NCBI GenBank assembly: GCA_900318355.1
Contig: ONKE01000024.1
Span: forward strand, 1-64,000
From: an uncultured Bacteroidales bacterium
Lineage (GTDB): Bacteria > Bacteroidota > Bacteroidia > Bacteroidales > UBA932
Direction of reading: 5' to 3'
Length of the DNA stretch: 64,000 bases
Every line of letters starts with the position of its first letter. The stretch's first letter is position 1. This document shows, in pieces, positions 1 to 8,663 of the stretch. The notes below the pieces were generated by a model. The model ran no database searches, had not been told where the DNA came from, and was given only the letters and a program-made list of their open reading frames with translations. The position numbers and the translations under genes are program-made.

Positions 1-59
1 AAAACTGTGTACGAAATTGTGTATAACCTCTGTAACTTGCTGATTTTCAGCGTATTTTG

Positions 60-132
60 TGGAGCATAGGAGAATCGAACTCCTGACCTTTTGAATGCCA
101 TTCAAACGCTCTACCAACTGAGCTAATACCCC
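60..132 (-). tRNA. tRNA-Ala (anticodon GGC)
   Basis: Read on the minus strand this folds as a 73-base cloverleaf. The acceptor stem GGGGTAT pairs with ATGCTCC and has A as discriminator base. The anticodon stem TTTGA/TCAAA encloses the loop ATGGCAT, giving anticodon GGC. The stem contains the G3-U70 pair that is the known identity element of alanine tRNA, which supports the assignment independently of the anticodon. No CCA is encoded. A Bacteroidetes promoter lies just upstream. Confidence 0.96.
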
Positions 133-148
133 GTTCGTTTGTGGATTG

Positions 149-179
149 CAAAGGTAAGGAGCTTTTTTGGATTGTGCAA
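149..179 (-). promoter_or_regulatory. Promoter of tRNA-Ala
   Basis: On the minus strand the -7 element TACCTTTG occupies 149-156 and a TTG -33 element occupies 177-179, with 20 bases between. This fits the Bacteroidetes TTTG-N19/20-TAnnTTTG consensus, 16 bases before the tRNA 5' end. Confidence 0.75.
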
Positions 180-195
180 GTTTTTTTGAGATTTT

Positions 196-1278
196 TTACA
201 TCGAACTGATCAGTTCGAGTAGGCGGAGGAGGGTCTGGACGGCGTAATCGTTCCAGAGGACGAGGATGTCGGGGCAGCAGCCGAGGGCCGAAAGGAGGAT
301 GACAACGACGGAAAGGGCCATGATGATTGTCGTCAGGGGCATGGCGAGGAGGTTGGTCAGCAGGAAATATTTGGGAAACGTTCCGAAATAGATCCAGGCA
401 AGGGGCGCGGTGAAAACCTGGCAGGAGATGGAAAGGGCGGCCATTTCCCAGATCCGGCGTGGAATGTCGACCTTCGCGAGGATGGAACGGCCGGAATCCT
501 GGGGATACAGCCCCTTCAATGGAGGATAGAGAATAAAGATGCCGGCCATCGCAAGGTAGGACAGTTGGAAGCCGGCAGACTTGATCACCAATGGATTGAG
601 CGCAAGCTGGATGGTCAGCGCACCGCAATAGACGAGGATGGGACGGACACGGCGGCCCATCAGACGCGCAGACTCCCCCAGGAGGATGAACAGGAAGGCG
701 CGGACGATGGAGGGAGAGGCTCCGGTGGCCACGGCGTAGAACCCCGACAGGCCGACGATGATGCAGTAGCGCAGGATACGGGCGGGGCGGCTGCGGCCGA
801 GCGGAGCGGTGAGCCACGAAAGCATCAGGTATATAATGCCGAGATGGAGGCCCGAGAGGGCCAGAATATGGGACGCGCCGCTCTCACGGAAGGCCGCGAC
901 TGTCCCCCGCCCCAGGAACGAACGGTCGCCGGTGGTAAGCGCACGGACCACGGCGCCGGTCTGCTCCGACGGATAGGCAATGCCGGAAATGACGTCCCGG
1001 ACCCTGCCGATGGCCGACAGGCGCACGCCGTGGCCGGAAGAGACGAGGACGGCGGTCGCCCCGCAGCAAACACCCGCGAAAAAGACCATCGACAACACGG
1101 CCCCGAAACTCCGCGTCTTCCCCATGGCGAGCATGACGGCAAGGACCGCGGCCAGCGCAAAAGCGAAAGTTCCGAGAAAATATCCGCCCGCCAGGTACCC
1201 GGAAAAAAGCACGCCCAGGACCGTCCCTGCGGCAAACGGCAGGGAGACTGCGGAGATATTCTGCACTCTGACGTCCAT
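196..1278 (-). CDS. comEC: ComEC/Rec2-type DNA uptake channel, short form
   Basis: A 360-residue polytopic membrane protein with the ComEC/Rec2 competence-domain signature: the stretch ALTTGDRSFL at about 115-125 followed by SGASHILALSGLHLG at about 133-148, then six or more hydrophobic segments. In competent bacteria ComEC moves single-stranded DNA across the inner membrane. This copy is short: after two or three N-terminal membrane segments it passes straight into the competence core, so the usual OB-fold region (DUF4131) is largely missing, and no C-terminal metallo-beta-lactamase domain follows. Many Bacteroidetes homologues are nearly twice this length. It is divergent from ackA, with only a weak -7-like element (TACTTTAG) upstream. 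Family assignment is firm; natural competence is inference. Confidence 0.88.
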   Translation of the reverse strand: MDVRVQNISAVSLPFAAGTVLGVLFSGYLAGGYFLGTFAFALAAVLAVMLAMGKTRSFGAVLSMVFFAGVCCGATAVLVSSGHGVRLSAIGRVRDVISGIAYPSEQTGAVVRALTTGDRSFLGRGTVAAFRESGASHILALSGLHLGIIYLMLSWLTAPLGRSRPARILRYCIIVGLSGFYAVATGASPSIVRAFLFILLGESARLMGRRVRPILVYCGALTIQLALNPLVIKSAGFQLSYLAMAGIFILYPPLKGLYPQDSGRSILAKVDIPRRIWEMAALSISCQVFTAPLAWIYFGTFPKYFLLTNLLAMPLTTIIMALSVVVILLSALGCCPDILVLWNDYAVQTLLRLLELISSM

Positions 1279-1282
1279 AGTA

Positions 1283-1314
1283 TTTGCTAAAGTAGCGATT
1301 CTTTCCTAACTTTG
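1283..1314 (+). promoter_or_regulatory. Promoter of ackA-ptb
   Basis: TTTG at 1283-1286, 20-base spacer, TAACTTTG at 1307-1314. The predicted start of transcription is about 27 bases before the ackA ATG at 1348, which supports that start over the in-frame codon at 1312, which lies inside the -7 element. Confidence 0.8.
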
Positions 1315-1347
1315 CCAGACAATCACATATTTTCTTACAAATTTTTT

Positions 1348-2559
1348 ATGATTATACTCGTTATCAACTGCGGCAGCTCCTCAATCAAGTACCAAGTCCT
1401 TGACATGAAGAGCGACGACAACTATGATCTCATCGCAAAGGGCATAGTGGAAAAGATAGGTCTTCCCAACAGTGTCGTCCAATACGCCCCCAAAGGCGGC
1501 GAAAAGCGCGCGAAAGAGACCCCTATCCCCGATCATAAAGTTGGCATGGAATGGGTGCTGAAGGCACTGACCAACCCCAAGGACGGCGTTCTCAAGTCCC
1601 TTGATGAAATCGCAGCCGTCGGCCACCGTATCGTCCATGGCGGCGAATTCTTCTCCGGCAGCGCCCTCGTCAACGAAGACGTCCTCAAGAAGATTGAATT
1701 CTGCTGCGACTTCGCTCCGCTCCACAACCCGGCCCACCTCCTGGGCATCCGCGCCGTCAGCGAAGAGCTCCCCAGCGTCCCCCAGGTCGTCACTTTCGAC
1801 ACAGCCTTCCACCAGACCATGCCGGACTACGCCTACATGTACGCCCTCCCCTACGAATACTATGAGAAATACCGCGTCCGCCGCTACGGCGCCCACGGCA
1901 CAAGCCATCAGTTCGTTGCCGGCAAAGGCTCCAAACTCTGCGGCGTCGACCTCGCCCACTCCAAGATAATCACCTGCCACATCGGCAACGGCAGTTCCGT
2001 CACCGCAATCAAAGACGGCAAGGTGGTCGACACCTCCATGGGCTTCACTCCCCTCGAGGGCATGATCATGGGCACGCGCTGCGGCAACATCGACGCCAAC
2101 GTCGTCCCCTACATCATGAAGAAGGAAGGCCTCTCCCCCGACGAGATGAAGACCGTCCTCAACAACAAGAGCGGCTTCCTGGGCCTCTCCTGCAAGACCA
2201 GCGACACCCGCGACGTCAAATCCATGGCCGACGCCGGCGACCCCAAGTGCCAGCTCGTCATCAAGAAGCTCATCTACGACACGGTCAAGAACATCGGCAT
2301 GTTCGCCGCCGTCATGAACGGAGTCGACCTCATAATCTTCACCGGAGGCATCGGCGAAAACAACGCTTGGTACCGCAAGGGCGTCTGCGACTATCTCGGC
2401 TACCTCGGCCTCGTCCTCGACGAAAAGGCCAATGATGAGGCCCATGGCGACGCTGTCATCTCGGCCAAGGGCTCCAAGGTCATCGCGGCCAACATCACCA
2501 CCGACGAAGAGCTTGTCATCGCCCGTGACACCATGCACATCGTAAAAAAACTATCATAA
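1348..2559 (+). CDS. ackA: Acetate kinase
   Basis: A 403-residue cytoplasmic ASKHA-fold kinase that converts acetyl-phosphate and ADP to acetate and ATP, the energy-yielding end of acetate fermentation. Visible family motifs are the N-terminal phosphate loop NCGSSSIKY, HRIVHGG, the nucleotide-binding HIGNGSS, DTSMGFTPLEG and FTGGIGEN. Length matches the family (about 400), and the start at MIILVINCGSS is the canonical one; an upstream in-frame ATG adds 12 residues that overlap the promoter. Its stop codon overlaps the start of the phosphotransacylase by one base (TAATG), so the two are translationally linked. Confidence 0.97.
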   Translation: MIILVINCGSSSIKYQVLDMKSDDNYDLIAKGIVEKIGLPNSVVQYAPKGGEKRAKETPIPDHKVGMEWVLKALTNPKDGVLKSLDEIAAVGHRIVHGGEFFSGSALVNEDVLKKIEFCCDFAPLHNPAHLLGIRAVSEELPSVPQVVTFDTAFHQTMPDYAYMYALPYEYYEKYRVRRYGAHGTSHQFVAGKGSKLCGVDLAHSKIITCHIGNGSSVTAIKDGKVVDTSMGFTPLEGMIMGTRCGNIDANVVPYIMKKEGLSPDEMKTVLNNKSGFLGLSCKTSDTRDVKSMADAGDPKCQLVIKKLIYDTVKNIGMFAAVMNGVDLIIFTGGIGENNAWYRKGVCDYLGYLGLVLDEKANDEAHGDAVISAKGSKVIAANITTDEELVIARDTMHIVKKLS

Positions 2560-3467
2560 TGATTACCAAATTCTCCGACGTTTTCGCAACCCTCAAGGCC
2601 GACGGCATCTGCAAAAGGCTCGTCGCCGCCTGGGCTGTCGATTCCCACACCATCGAAGCTGCCTCCAAGGCCGTAGACCTGGGCATCATCACCGCCACGC
2701 TGGTGGGCGACCAGAAGATGATCGCCGAAGTCTGTGAAAAAGAAGGCATCGACATCGCAAAATTCACCATCGTCGACGAACCGGTCGAGCTCAAAGCCGT
2801 CGCAAAGGCCGTTGAGCTGGTCCGCGCCAAGGAAGGTGACGTCCTGATGAAGGGTCTCTGCTCGACCGACAAATTCCTCCGCGCCATCCTCAACAAGGAG
2901 ACGGGTCTCCTGCCTCCCAAGGGTGTCCTGAGCCATGTCGGCGTAATCGAAAACCCTCAGTACCACAAGCTTATCTTCCTTACCGACATGGCCGTCATCC
3001 CTCAGCCGGACTTCCGCCAGAAGGTAAAGATCACCGGCTACGTGACCGACGTCGCCCGCGCCTTCGGCATCGCAAAGCCGAAAGTCGCCTTCATCGCCGC
3101 TTCCGAACAGATGCTCGACTCCATGCCGGCATGCATCGAAGCCGCCATGCTCGCCAAGATGTGCGACCGCGGCCAGATCCGCTCCTGCATCGGCGACGGT
3201 CCCCTCGCCCTTGACGTTGCCATCGACCAGGAATCCGTCCAGATCAAGAAGCTTGTCAGCCCTGTCGCCGGCGACGCCGACTGCCTCGTGTTCCCCAACA
3301 TCGAGTCCGCCAACGTCTTCTGGAAGACCAACTCCAAGCTCTGCACCGGTGTGCGCCAGGCCGGAATGCTTGTCGGCACCACCGCCCCTTGCATCCTCGC
3401 AAGCCGGGCCGACAGTGCCGACACCAAACTCGCCTCCATCGCGGAAGCGGTTATGTTCGTGAAATAG
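2559..3467 (+). CDS. ptb: Phosphate acetyl/butyryltransferase (Ptb-type)
   Basis: A 302-residue protein of the PTA_PTB family, which interconverts acyl-CoA plus phosphate with acyl-phosphate plus CoA. Length and sequence style are those of the short phosphate butyryltransferase (Ptb) branch, not of the longer Pta; motifs include LMKGLCSTDKFLRA at about 93-106, SHVGV near 126 and the C-terminal GVRQAGMLVGTTAPCI. Because it overlaps acetate kinase by one base, its physiological substrate is probably acetyl-CoA, though propionyl- or butyryl-CoA cannot be excluded. Family certain; substrate is inference from the operon partner. It ends flush against the convergent FISUMP gene with no terminator visible between them. 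Confidence 0.88.
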   Translation: MITKFSDVFATLKADGICKRLVAAWAVDSHTIEAASKAVDLGIITATLVGDQKMIAEVCEKEGIDIAKFTIVDEPVELKAVAKAVELVRAKEGDVLMKGLCSTDKFLRAILNKETGLLPPKGVLSHVGVIENPQYHKLIFLTDMAVIPQPDFRQKVKITGYVTDVARAFGIAKPKVAFIAASEQMLDSMPACIEAAMLAKMCDRGQIRSCIGDGPLALDVAIDQESVQIKKLVSPVAGDADCLVFPNIESANVFWKTNSKLCTGVRQAGMLVGTTAPCILASRADSADTKLASIAEAVMFVK

Positions 3468-4433
3468 TTAGCGAACGCAGCGGACTGAAGCTGCAAAGCT
3501 GTCCTTATCGCCCCGTCCTGTCATCAGGTCGGGGTTTTTCTCATGCAGGTATTTGTAGACGCCCTGCTTCGCATCGGCCTCATCGCCGGTCCAGAACACG
3601 GCCAGTTCGCTTTCATCCGGGAAGGAATACTTCGTGCCGTCGAAAGTGGCATAGCCGGCAGGAAGCGCCTCGAAGCCATGCTTGAGGGACGCATCGCCCA
3701 CGACGGGCCAATAGTCCCACATCGGTTTGTAGTTGAATTCCGCCTTGGAAATCAGGTCTTTGACCACACCTTTGCCGTCGCCACAGAGGGCATCCCAGTC
3801 GGCTTCGGTCGGGAGACGCCATCCTTCGGGACATGCGTTCTGGGCATCGGTCCAGGTGTAGTAACGGCCGAGAACGGTTTCCATGACCGGAGAATCGAAA
3901 TAGACGCCGCCCTTCTCGCTGTAGGCAAGGTTTTCAGCCATCCAGTCGAGGCCGCCTGCCTTCGTGAAATGGTAGACTTTGTCGTCGCGCCTGTCGACAA
4001 AACCCTGGGAAGGGACGAACGACTGCCCCTTGAGGGAACGGGGACCGACGATGACCGCGTTGACGGAAGCCGTGGACGTGTAGTAGCCAGAGGCGAAGTA
4101 AACGCATCGGACGGAAATGGTGCTCATCGTGTCGGGCACCTCGAATTCGAAGTCGTAGGGCTCGGCCTGGCCGATCTTCTTTGTCGTATCCCTGTGGTCG
4201 GAGTAAATCGAGTTGTACCAGTAGATGCCGTAGTCGCCGCCGTCGGAGCGGGAGATGCCTGTCGTTTTCAGGGTAAACGTATCACCTGCGCGGACGAACT
4301 TTGGGAGATTGCCCAGGATCCGCGCCGAGCCCGAGAAGGACGCATACGTGGTTGTCGAATCGTTTTTTTTGCACGAGGCGAAAAGCCCCGCGGCAAACAC
4401 GGTAAGTACGAGCAGTATTTTTCCAGTCTTCAT
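3468..4433 (-). CDS. FISUMP-domain lipoprotein
   Basis: A 321-residue predicted lipoprotein: hydrophobic signal segment (residues 5-19) ending in the lipobox LFASC with Cys21, then a KKND stretch. Residues about 30-130 look like an Ig/beta-sandwich. The C-terminal half (about 140-321) matches the Fibrobacter succinogenes major paralogous (FISUMP) domain, with landmarks WMAENLAY, YYTWTDA, CPEGWRLPTEADW and ASVRCVR at the very end. These domains occur in secreted and surface proteins of Bacteroidetes and Fibrobacteres; no biochemical role is known to me. Likely exposed at the outer membrane. A CATCTTTG element (one mismatch to the -7 consensus) lies on the minus strand at 4456-4463. It is divergent from apbE. 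Confidence 0.85.
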   Translation of the reverse strand: MKTGKILLVLTVFAAGLFASCKKNDSTTTYASFSGSARILGNLPKFVRAGDTFTLKTTGISRSDGGDYGIYWYNSIYSDHRDTTKKIGQAEPYDFEFEVPDTMSTISVRCVYFASGYYTSTASVNAVIVGPRSLKGQSFVPSQGFVDRRDDKVYHFTKAGGLDWMAENLAYSEKGGVYFDSPVMETVLGRYYTWTDAQNACPEGWRLPTEADWDALCGDGKGVVKDLISKAEFNYKPMWDYWPVVGDASLKHGFEALPAGYATFDGTKYSFPDESELAVFWTGDEADAKQGVYKYLHEKNPDLMTGRGDKDSFAASVRCVR

Positions 4434-4486
4434 CCTCTAATTTGCTTGTATCTTGCAAAGATGCTAAAATTTACGCGAAAATCCGC

Positions 4487-4494
4487 TATATTTG
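4487..4494 (+). promoter_or_regulatory. -7 element of apbE
   Basis: TATATTTG, 17 bases before the apbE ATG at 4512; no good -33 TTG at the usual spacing. It sits in the 78-base divergent gap between the FISUMP lipoprotein and apbE. Confidence 0.55.
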
Positions 4495-4511
4495 TGCAAA
4501 ATAAGGGCCAA

Positions 4512-5549
4512 ATGAAAGCATTTTCCCGTCTATTGATATTGCTGGCTGTCCTCCGGGCGGCATGCGGATGCGAGCAAGACCGCTACATAGTCGCCAGCGG
4601 CTATGCCCAGGGCGGCATTTACTCCGTAAAGATGAACCTCAGGGGCGTCCGCGAGCGCCCCGCAGTCATACGCCACACCATAGATTCGCTCCTTACCGAA
4701 ATCGACAACACCCTCTCCGGCTACAACAAGGGCTCGCAACTCAGCCGCTTCAACAGGGGCGAAGACATCTCCCCCAACGCGATGTTCCGCGACATCTACT
4801 CCCGTTCCTACGCCTTCTGGGAAGAGACCGACGGCGCGCTGGACGTTGCCGCCGCTCCCCTTTTCGACGCCTGGGGATTCGGGTTCTCCCGCGATTCCCT
4901 GCCCTCCGACGAAACCGTCGCCAGGCTGCTGGCCACCTGCGGCATGAAGCGTCTCAAGGGCGAATTCACCGACGGGCAATCGCTTCTGAAGGAGCCCGAC
5001 GGTACCCGCCCTTCCCTCAATTTCAACGCGGTGGCCCAGGGCTACAGCTGCGACGTCATTGCCGAATACCTGCGCGGAATCGGCGTCAAGGACATGCTGG
5101 TGGACATCGGTGAAATCTTCTGCATGGGTCTTAATCCCGAGGGCAAGCCCTGGAGGCTCGGCGTCGACCGCCCCGAAGACGGCAACAACTCGCCCGGCGC
5201 CTCGATCGAAGGCATCTGGACCTCAGACGGCGGGCCCCACGGAGTCGTCACCTCCGGCAACTACCGCAAATTCTACGTGCGCGACGGGCGCAAATACGCC
5301 CACACGATAGACCCGCGGACCGGCTACCCCGTCAGCCACAACCTCCTCAGCGCCACCATAGTCGCCGGCGACGCAACGACCGCCGACGCCTATGCGACCT
5401 GCTGCATGGTCATAGGCCTGAACGAAGCGAAAGCCCTCATTGAGGGCCGCAAGGACCTTGAGGGCTATCTGATTTATGACGAGGACGGGAAAATGAAAGC
5501 CTGGCACTCGGAGGGCTTCAATCTGACGGAGGCTAACGAAAATCAGTAA
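4512..5549 (+). CDS. apbE: FAD:protein FMN transferase (ApbE)
   Basis: A 345-residue exported flavin transferase that attaches FMN from FAD to a threonine of target proteins such as Na+-translocating NADH:quinone reductase or Rnf subunits. It starts at a hydrophobic signal segment (MKAFSRLLILLAVL...) with a possible lipobox cysteine near residue 18 or 20. Family landmarks are the TLSGYNKGSQLSRFN region, DVAAAPLFDAWGFG, NFNAVAQGYSCD, DIGEIFCMG, the HTIDPRTGYPV motif and the metal/FAD motif DATTADAYATCCMV. The reading frame is open far upstream, but that part is antisense to the FISUMP gene and lies before the promoter, so I reject it. The last 17 bases overlap the convergent lolA-like gene. 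Confidence 0.93.
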   Translation: MKAFSRLLILLAVLRAACGCEQDRYIVASGYAQGGIYSVKMNLRGVRERPAVIRHTIDSLLTEIDNTLSGYNKGSQLSRFNRGEDISPNAMFRDIYSRSYAFWEETDGALDVAAAPLFDAWGFGFSRDSLPSDETVARLLATCGMKRLKGEFTDGQSLLKEPDGTRPSLNFNAVAQGYSCDVIAEYLRGIGVKDMLVDIGEIFCMGLNPEGKPWRLGVDRPEDGNNSPGASIEGIWTSDGGPHGVVTSGNYRKFYVRDGRKYAHTIDPRTGYPVSHNLLSATIVAGDATTADAYATCCMVIGLNEAKALIEGRKDLEGYLIYDEDGKMKAWHSEGFNLTEANENQ

Positions 5550-6147
5550 CCACCCAGGAGTCGTCCAGCGAAGCAGAATCGAATTTGAACGCCGAAGCCG
5601 CGGCCCTGTCGGAGAAGGAGATGCCGGAAATGACGAATTCGGTCTTCGTTCCGTCTTGGACCGTAACTTCAAGTCCGCACAGGCGTTCGCCTGAGAAATA
5701 GAGCTTCAGACCGCTTACGGAGCCGGCATCGGCTTTCGGCGCGAGGACTATGCCGTGGCAGGTCTTGCCGCCGAAAAGCATCTTGCCCGATGATACTTCC
5801 CTGAAAACTTCCTCGACCGAAGCGACGAGCAGCGCGGGGTCGGTTGCAAAGTCTCCGCCCTGTCCGACAGCCTCGACCACGGCTTCGCGCCCCTGACGGT
5901 CGATCGTCCAGCGTTCGCTTCCGTCGCACCAGACTTCGATGCCGTTGCCGCTAAGGAAGAAGGAGTCGCCCTGCACGCGGGCAATGCCGCTGCCCTTCAT
6001 GGTCACCTGGCCGGGGACCTGAAAACTATAGGAGAAAGAAACCAGCGAGGTGTCGGCGCGGGCGGTGAAACTGCGGAGCACAGGGTCGGCCGCCGACCCG
6101 GCAAGGGGCAGCAGCGACAAAGCAAGGATGATGAAAAATCGTCTCAT
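5533..6147 (-). CDS. LolA-like outer-membrane lipoprotein carrier
   Basis: A 204-residue periplasmic protein with a clear signal peptide (residues 1-19, cleavage after GSAA or AGSA). The rest is beta-strand rich and fits the LolA/LolB-like half-barrel: SFSYSFQVPGQVTMKGSGIARVQG, then a WCDGSERWTID stretch, then a C-terminal FVISGISFSDRAAAS region. LolA ferries lipoproteins from the inner to the outer membrane. Bacteroidetes members commonly sit directly after ftsK, as here (20-base gap, same strand), and this context raises confidence. Its 3' end overlaps that of convergent apbE by 17 bases. Confidence 0.75.
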   Translation of the reverse strand: MRRFFIILALSLLPLAGSAADPVLRSFTARADTSLVSFSYSFQVPGQVTMKGSGIARVQGDSFFLSGNGIEVWCDGSERWTIDRQGREAVVEAVGQGGDFATDPALLVASVEEVFREVSSGKMLFGGKTCHGIVLAPKADAGSVSGLKLYFSGERLCGLEVTVQDGTKTEFVISGISFSDRAAASAFKFDSASLDDSWVVTDFR

Positions 6148-6167
6148 GCCCCTACCCTATCCAAGAA

Positions 6168-8660
6168 TCAGGCCTGATTATTACGGAAAGCCTCGATAAC
6201 GCCTTCAAGCTCGTTCAAATCGGCAATCAGGACCTCCCTGGGCTTGGATCCCTGCTGAGGGCCGACGATGCCGGCGGCCTCGAGCTGGTCCATCACGCGA
6301 CCGGCCTTGGCATAGCCCATACCGAGCTTGCGCTGGAGGTCGGACGTGGAGCCGCGCTGGGTCATGACCACCTGGCGGGCAGCCTCTTCAAAACGCTCGT
6401 CGAGGTTTTTCATGTCTATCATTGCGGTGCCGTCCTCGGCCTGGTCAGGCTCCGGAGCGGGGAGATAGTACGGCGTGTTGTAGGACTTGCGGTAGCCGAT
6501 CTGGTCGCCGATGAATTCGTTGACCGTGTTGATTTCGTCGTTGCTGATGAAGGCGCACTGGACACGCTCGGAGTCGGCGCCGGCGTAGTAGATCATGTCG
6601 CCCTTGCCGATGAGCTTTTCGGCGCCGGGACCGTCGAGAATCGTGCGGGAATCCGTGTTGGAGAACACCCTGAAGGCGATTCGCGTCGGGAAGTTGGCTT
6701 TGATGAGGCCGGTGATGACGTCGACCGAAGGACGCTGCGTGGCCAGGACCACGTGGATGCCGGCGGCACGTCCCTTCTGCGCAAGGCGGATGATGGAAGT
6801 GGAGATGCTGCGGGCACGGGCCTTGGCATCGCCGGAGGAGCCGGCCGTCATGGTTAGGTCGGCGTATTCGTCGACGACCACCACGATGTAGGGCAGGTAT
6901 TTATGGCCTTCGGTGGGAAGGAGGTGACGGTCTTTGTATTTCTCGTTGTAGAGCTTTACGTTGTTGACCATCGCCATGCTGAGCAGCTTGTATCGCTCGT
7001 CCATCTCCACGCAGAGCGACTTGAGTATGGCGTCGGCCTGCTCGGGTGTCTTGTTGATGGAGTTGGCGATCTCGTCGGACTCGCTCGCGGCGCTGGGCAG
7101 TACGGCAAGGTAGTGCTTCAGCAGGTGGGAATAGGCAGAGAACTCGACCATCTTCGGGTCAATGAAAACGAACTTCAGCTCTGAAGGATGCTTGGCATAC
7201 AACAGCGAGGTAATCAGGACGTTAAGGCCGACAGACTTACCCTGCTTCGTAGCACCTGCGACAAGAAGATGGGGCGCATCGGTGAGGTCGAAGACCTTGA
7301 CTTTCTGGGTGATGGTGTAGCCTATTGCGACGGGCAGCTCGGCCTTGGACTCGCGGAAAGAGGCGTCGTTGAGCATCGCCTTGAGAGGGACGATGGAAGA
7401 GTGGTCGTTGGCGACTTCGATGCCTACGGAATCTTCGAGGGTGGTCACGCGCACGCCCTTGGCATGGAGGGCCATGGCGATGTCGTCCTGGAGGTTGCGG
7501 ATGGCGGCGATCTTGACGCCGGGGGCCGGATAGACCTTGTAGAGGGTTACGGTGGGGCCGACGACCGCCTTTACGTTGTCGACGTCGATCTTGTAGGTCT
7601 TGAGGGTTGCGCGGATCTTGAAATTGTTGCGCTTGAGCTCCTCTTCGGAGACTTCCTGACGGGAATTGGAATAGTCGTCGAGGAGGGTCAGCGGAGGGAA
7701 ACGGTAGTCGCGCAGTTCGTCGCGTACATCGATACGCGGAAGCTCCTGCTGGATATCCGTCGAAAGGTCTTCTCCTTCAATTATTTCGAGGCCTTCGCCA
7801 GTGGTGCCGGGAGCCTCGGGAGCAGCCGGGGACTGAGGGTCATTGCCCGCAGGAGCCGAAGGAACCACCGGGGCGACAGGCTGGCTGACAGGCTTCGCCG
7901 TTTCTACGGCAGGATTTGCGGGCTCAGCGGCGACAACCGGCTTCGAAGGCTTGGCAGGCTCTTCCTTTACTTGCGAATAGACGGGAGCGAGCGCGACGGC
8001 AGGCTCAACCACGGACGGCTTCGCGGCAGGCTCGTCGGTATCGGCGGGGGCGGGCTCCACATGCTTTCCGAGGCCGGAGAGCCAGTCGGAGAACCGCCTG
8101 CTGGAGAAATAGAACCACAGGAACACAGCCAGAAGCACCAGGATCAGCGTCGGCGCCATGCCGGTAAGGTCGACAAGGCGACGGATGACGTTGCTGCCGC
8201 ATGAGCCTCCGAGGCCGCCGCCGAAAAGGTGGTCAAGGCCGGCGACATGGCCGACGAGGGCCAGCAGCAAGGACGAGACCATCGCGCCGGTAAGGGACAT
8301 GGTCAGCACACGCAACCACTTGACGTCACGGCCGGCAAGCAGCCTGAACGAGATCACGGCAAGCGCCGCGACAATGGCGAAAGAGCCGAGGCCGAACCAT
8401 CGTCCGACCAGCAGATAGCCCCATCGGGCCCCGCCTTTCCCGGCGGCGTTGTGGACCTCGCGGGAGAGGTCGAGCCTGTCCGGGTCGCCCAGGAGGCTCA
8501 TGTCGGCCTTCCAGGTAAAAAGGTATGAGATTACGGCAAGGAGCGTTACGAGCGCGAAGATTCCCGCCGCAAGACCGCACAGGCGGAGGATGCGATCCTT
8601 TTTTCCGGGATCCATCTCACGCCAGAATGCAAGGGGCCGAAAAGACTTTTTCTCGGGCAT
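6168..8660 (-). CDS. ftsK: DNA translocase FtsK/SpoIIIE
   Basis: An 830-residue septal DNA pump that clears and resolves chromosome termini at division. The N-terminal 190 residues carry four hydrophobic segments (about 28-48, 83-108, 120-143, 166-186). A proline/alanine/glutamate-rich linker covers about 200-290. The motor follows, with Walker A GATKQGKS near 470, Walker B FVFIDPK, the second loop VVVDEYADL, ATQRPSVDVITGLIKANFP and the C-terminal gamma winged helix (about 760-830). Length is normal for the family. It follows the DUF4290 gene by 3 bases and precedes the lolA-like gene, so the three probably form one operon. Confidence 0.97.
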   Translation of the reverse strand: MPEKKSFRPLAFWREMDPGKKDRILRLCGLAAGIFALVTLLAVISYLFTWKADMSLLGDPDRLDLSREVHNAAGKGGARWGYLLVGRWFGLGSFAIVAALAVISFRLLAGRDVKWLRVLTMSLTGAMVSSLLLALVGHVAGLDHLFGGGLGGSCGSNVIRRLVDLTGMAPTLILVLLAVFLWFYFSSRRFSDWLSGLGKHVEPAPADTDEPAAKPSVVEPAVALAPVYSQVKEEPAKPSKPVVAAEPANPAVETAKPVSQPVAPVVPSAPAGNDPQSPAAPEAPGTTGEGLEIIEGEDLSTDIQQELPRIDVRDELRDYRFPPLTLLDDYSNSRQEVSEEELKRNNFKIRATLKTYKIDVDNVKAVVGPTVTLYKVYPAPGVKIAAIRNLQDDIAMALHAKGVRVTTLEDSVGIEVANDHSSIVPLKAMLNDASFRESKAELPVAIGYTITQKVKVFDLTDAPHLLVAGATKQGKSVGLNVLITSLLYAKHPSELKFVFIDPKMVEFSAYSHLLKHYLAVLPSAASESDEIANSINKTPEQADAILKSLCVEMDERYKLLSMAMVNNVKLYNEKYKDRHLLPTEGHKYLPYIVVVVDEYADLTMTAGSSGDAKARARSISTSIIRLAQKGRAAGIHVVLATQRPSVDVITGLIKANFPTRIAFRVFSNTDSRTILDGPGAEKLIGKGDMIYYAGADSERVQCAFISNDEINTVNEFIGDQIGYRKSYNTPYYLPAPEPDQAEDGTAMIDMKNLDERFEEAARQVVMTQRGSTSDLQRKLGMGYAKAGRVMDQLEAAGIVGPQQGSKPREVLIADLNELEGVIEAFRNNQA

Positions 8661-8663
8661 GTG

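Noticed and set aside
47..817. A 256-codon frame over tRNA-Ala and comEC
   Set aside because: Pro/Arg/His-rich shadow of comEC that runs through the tRNA gene; no domain resemblance.
3543..4511. N-terminal 323-codon extension of apbE
   Set aside because: It lies antisense to the FISUMP gene and upstream of the apbE -7 box; the family starts at the signal peptide at 4512.
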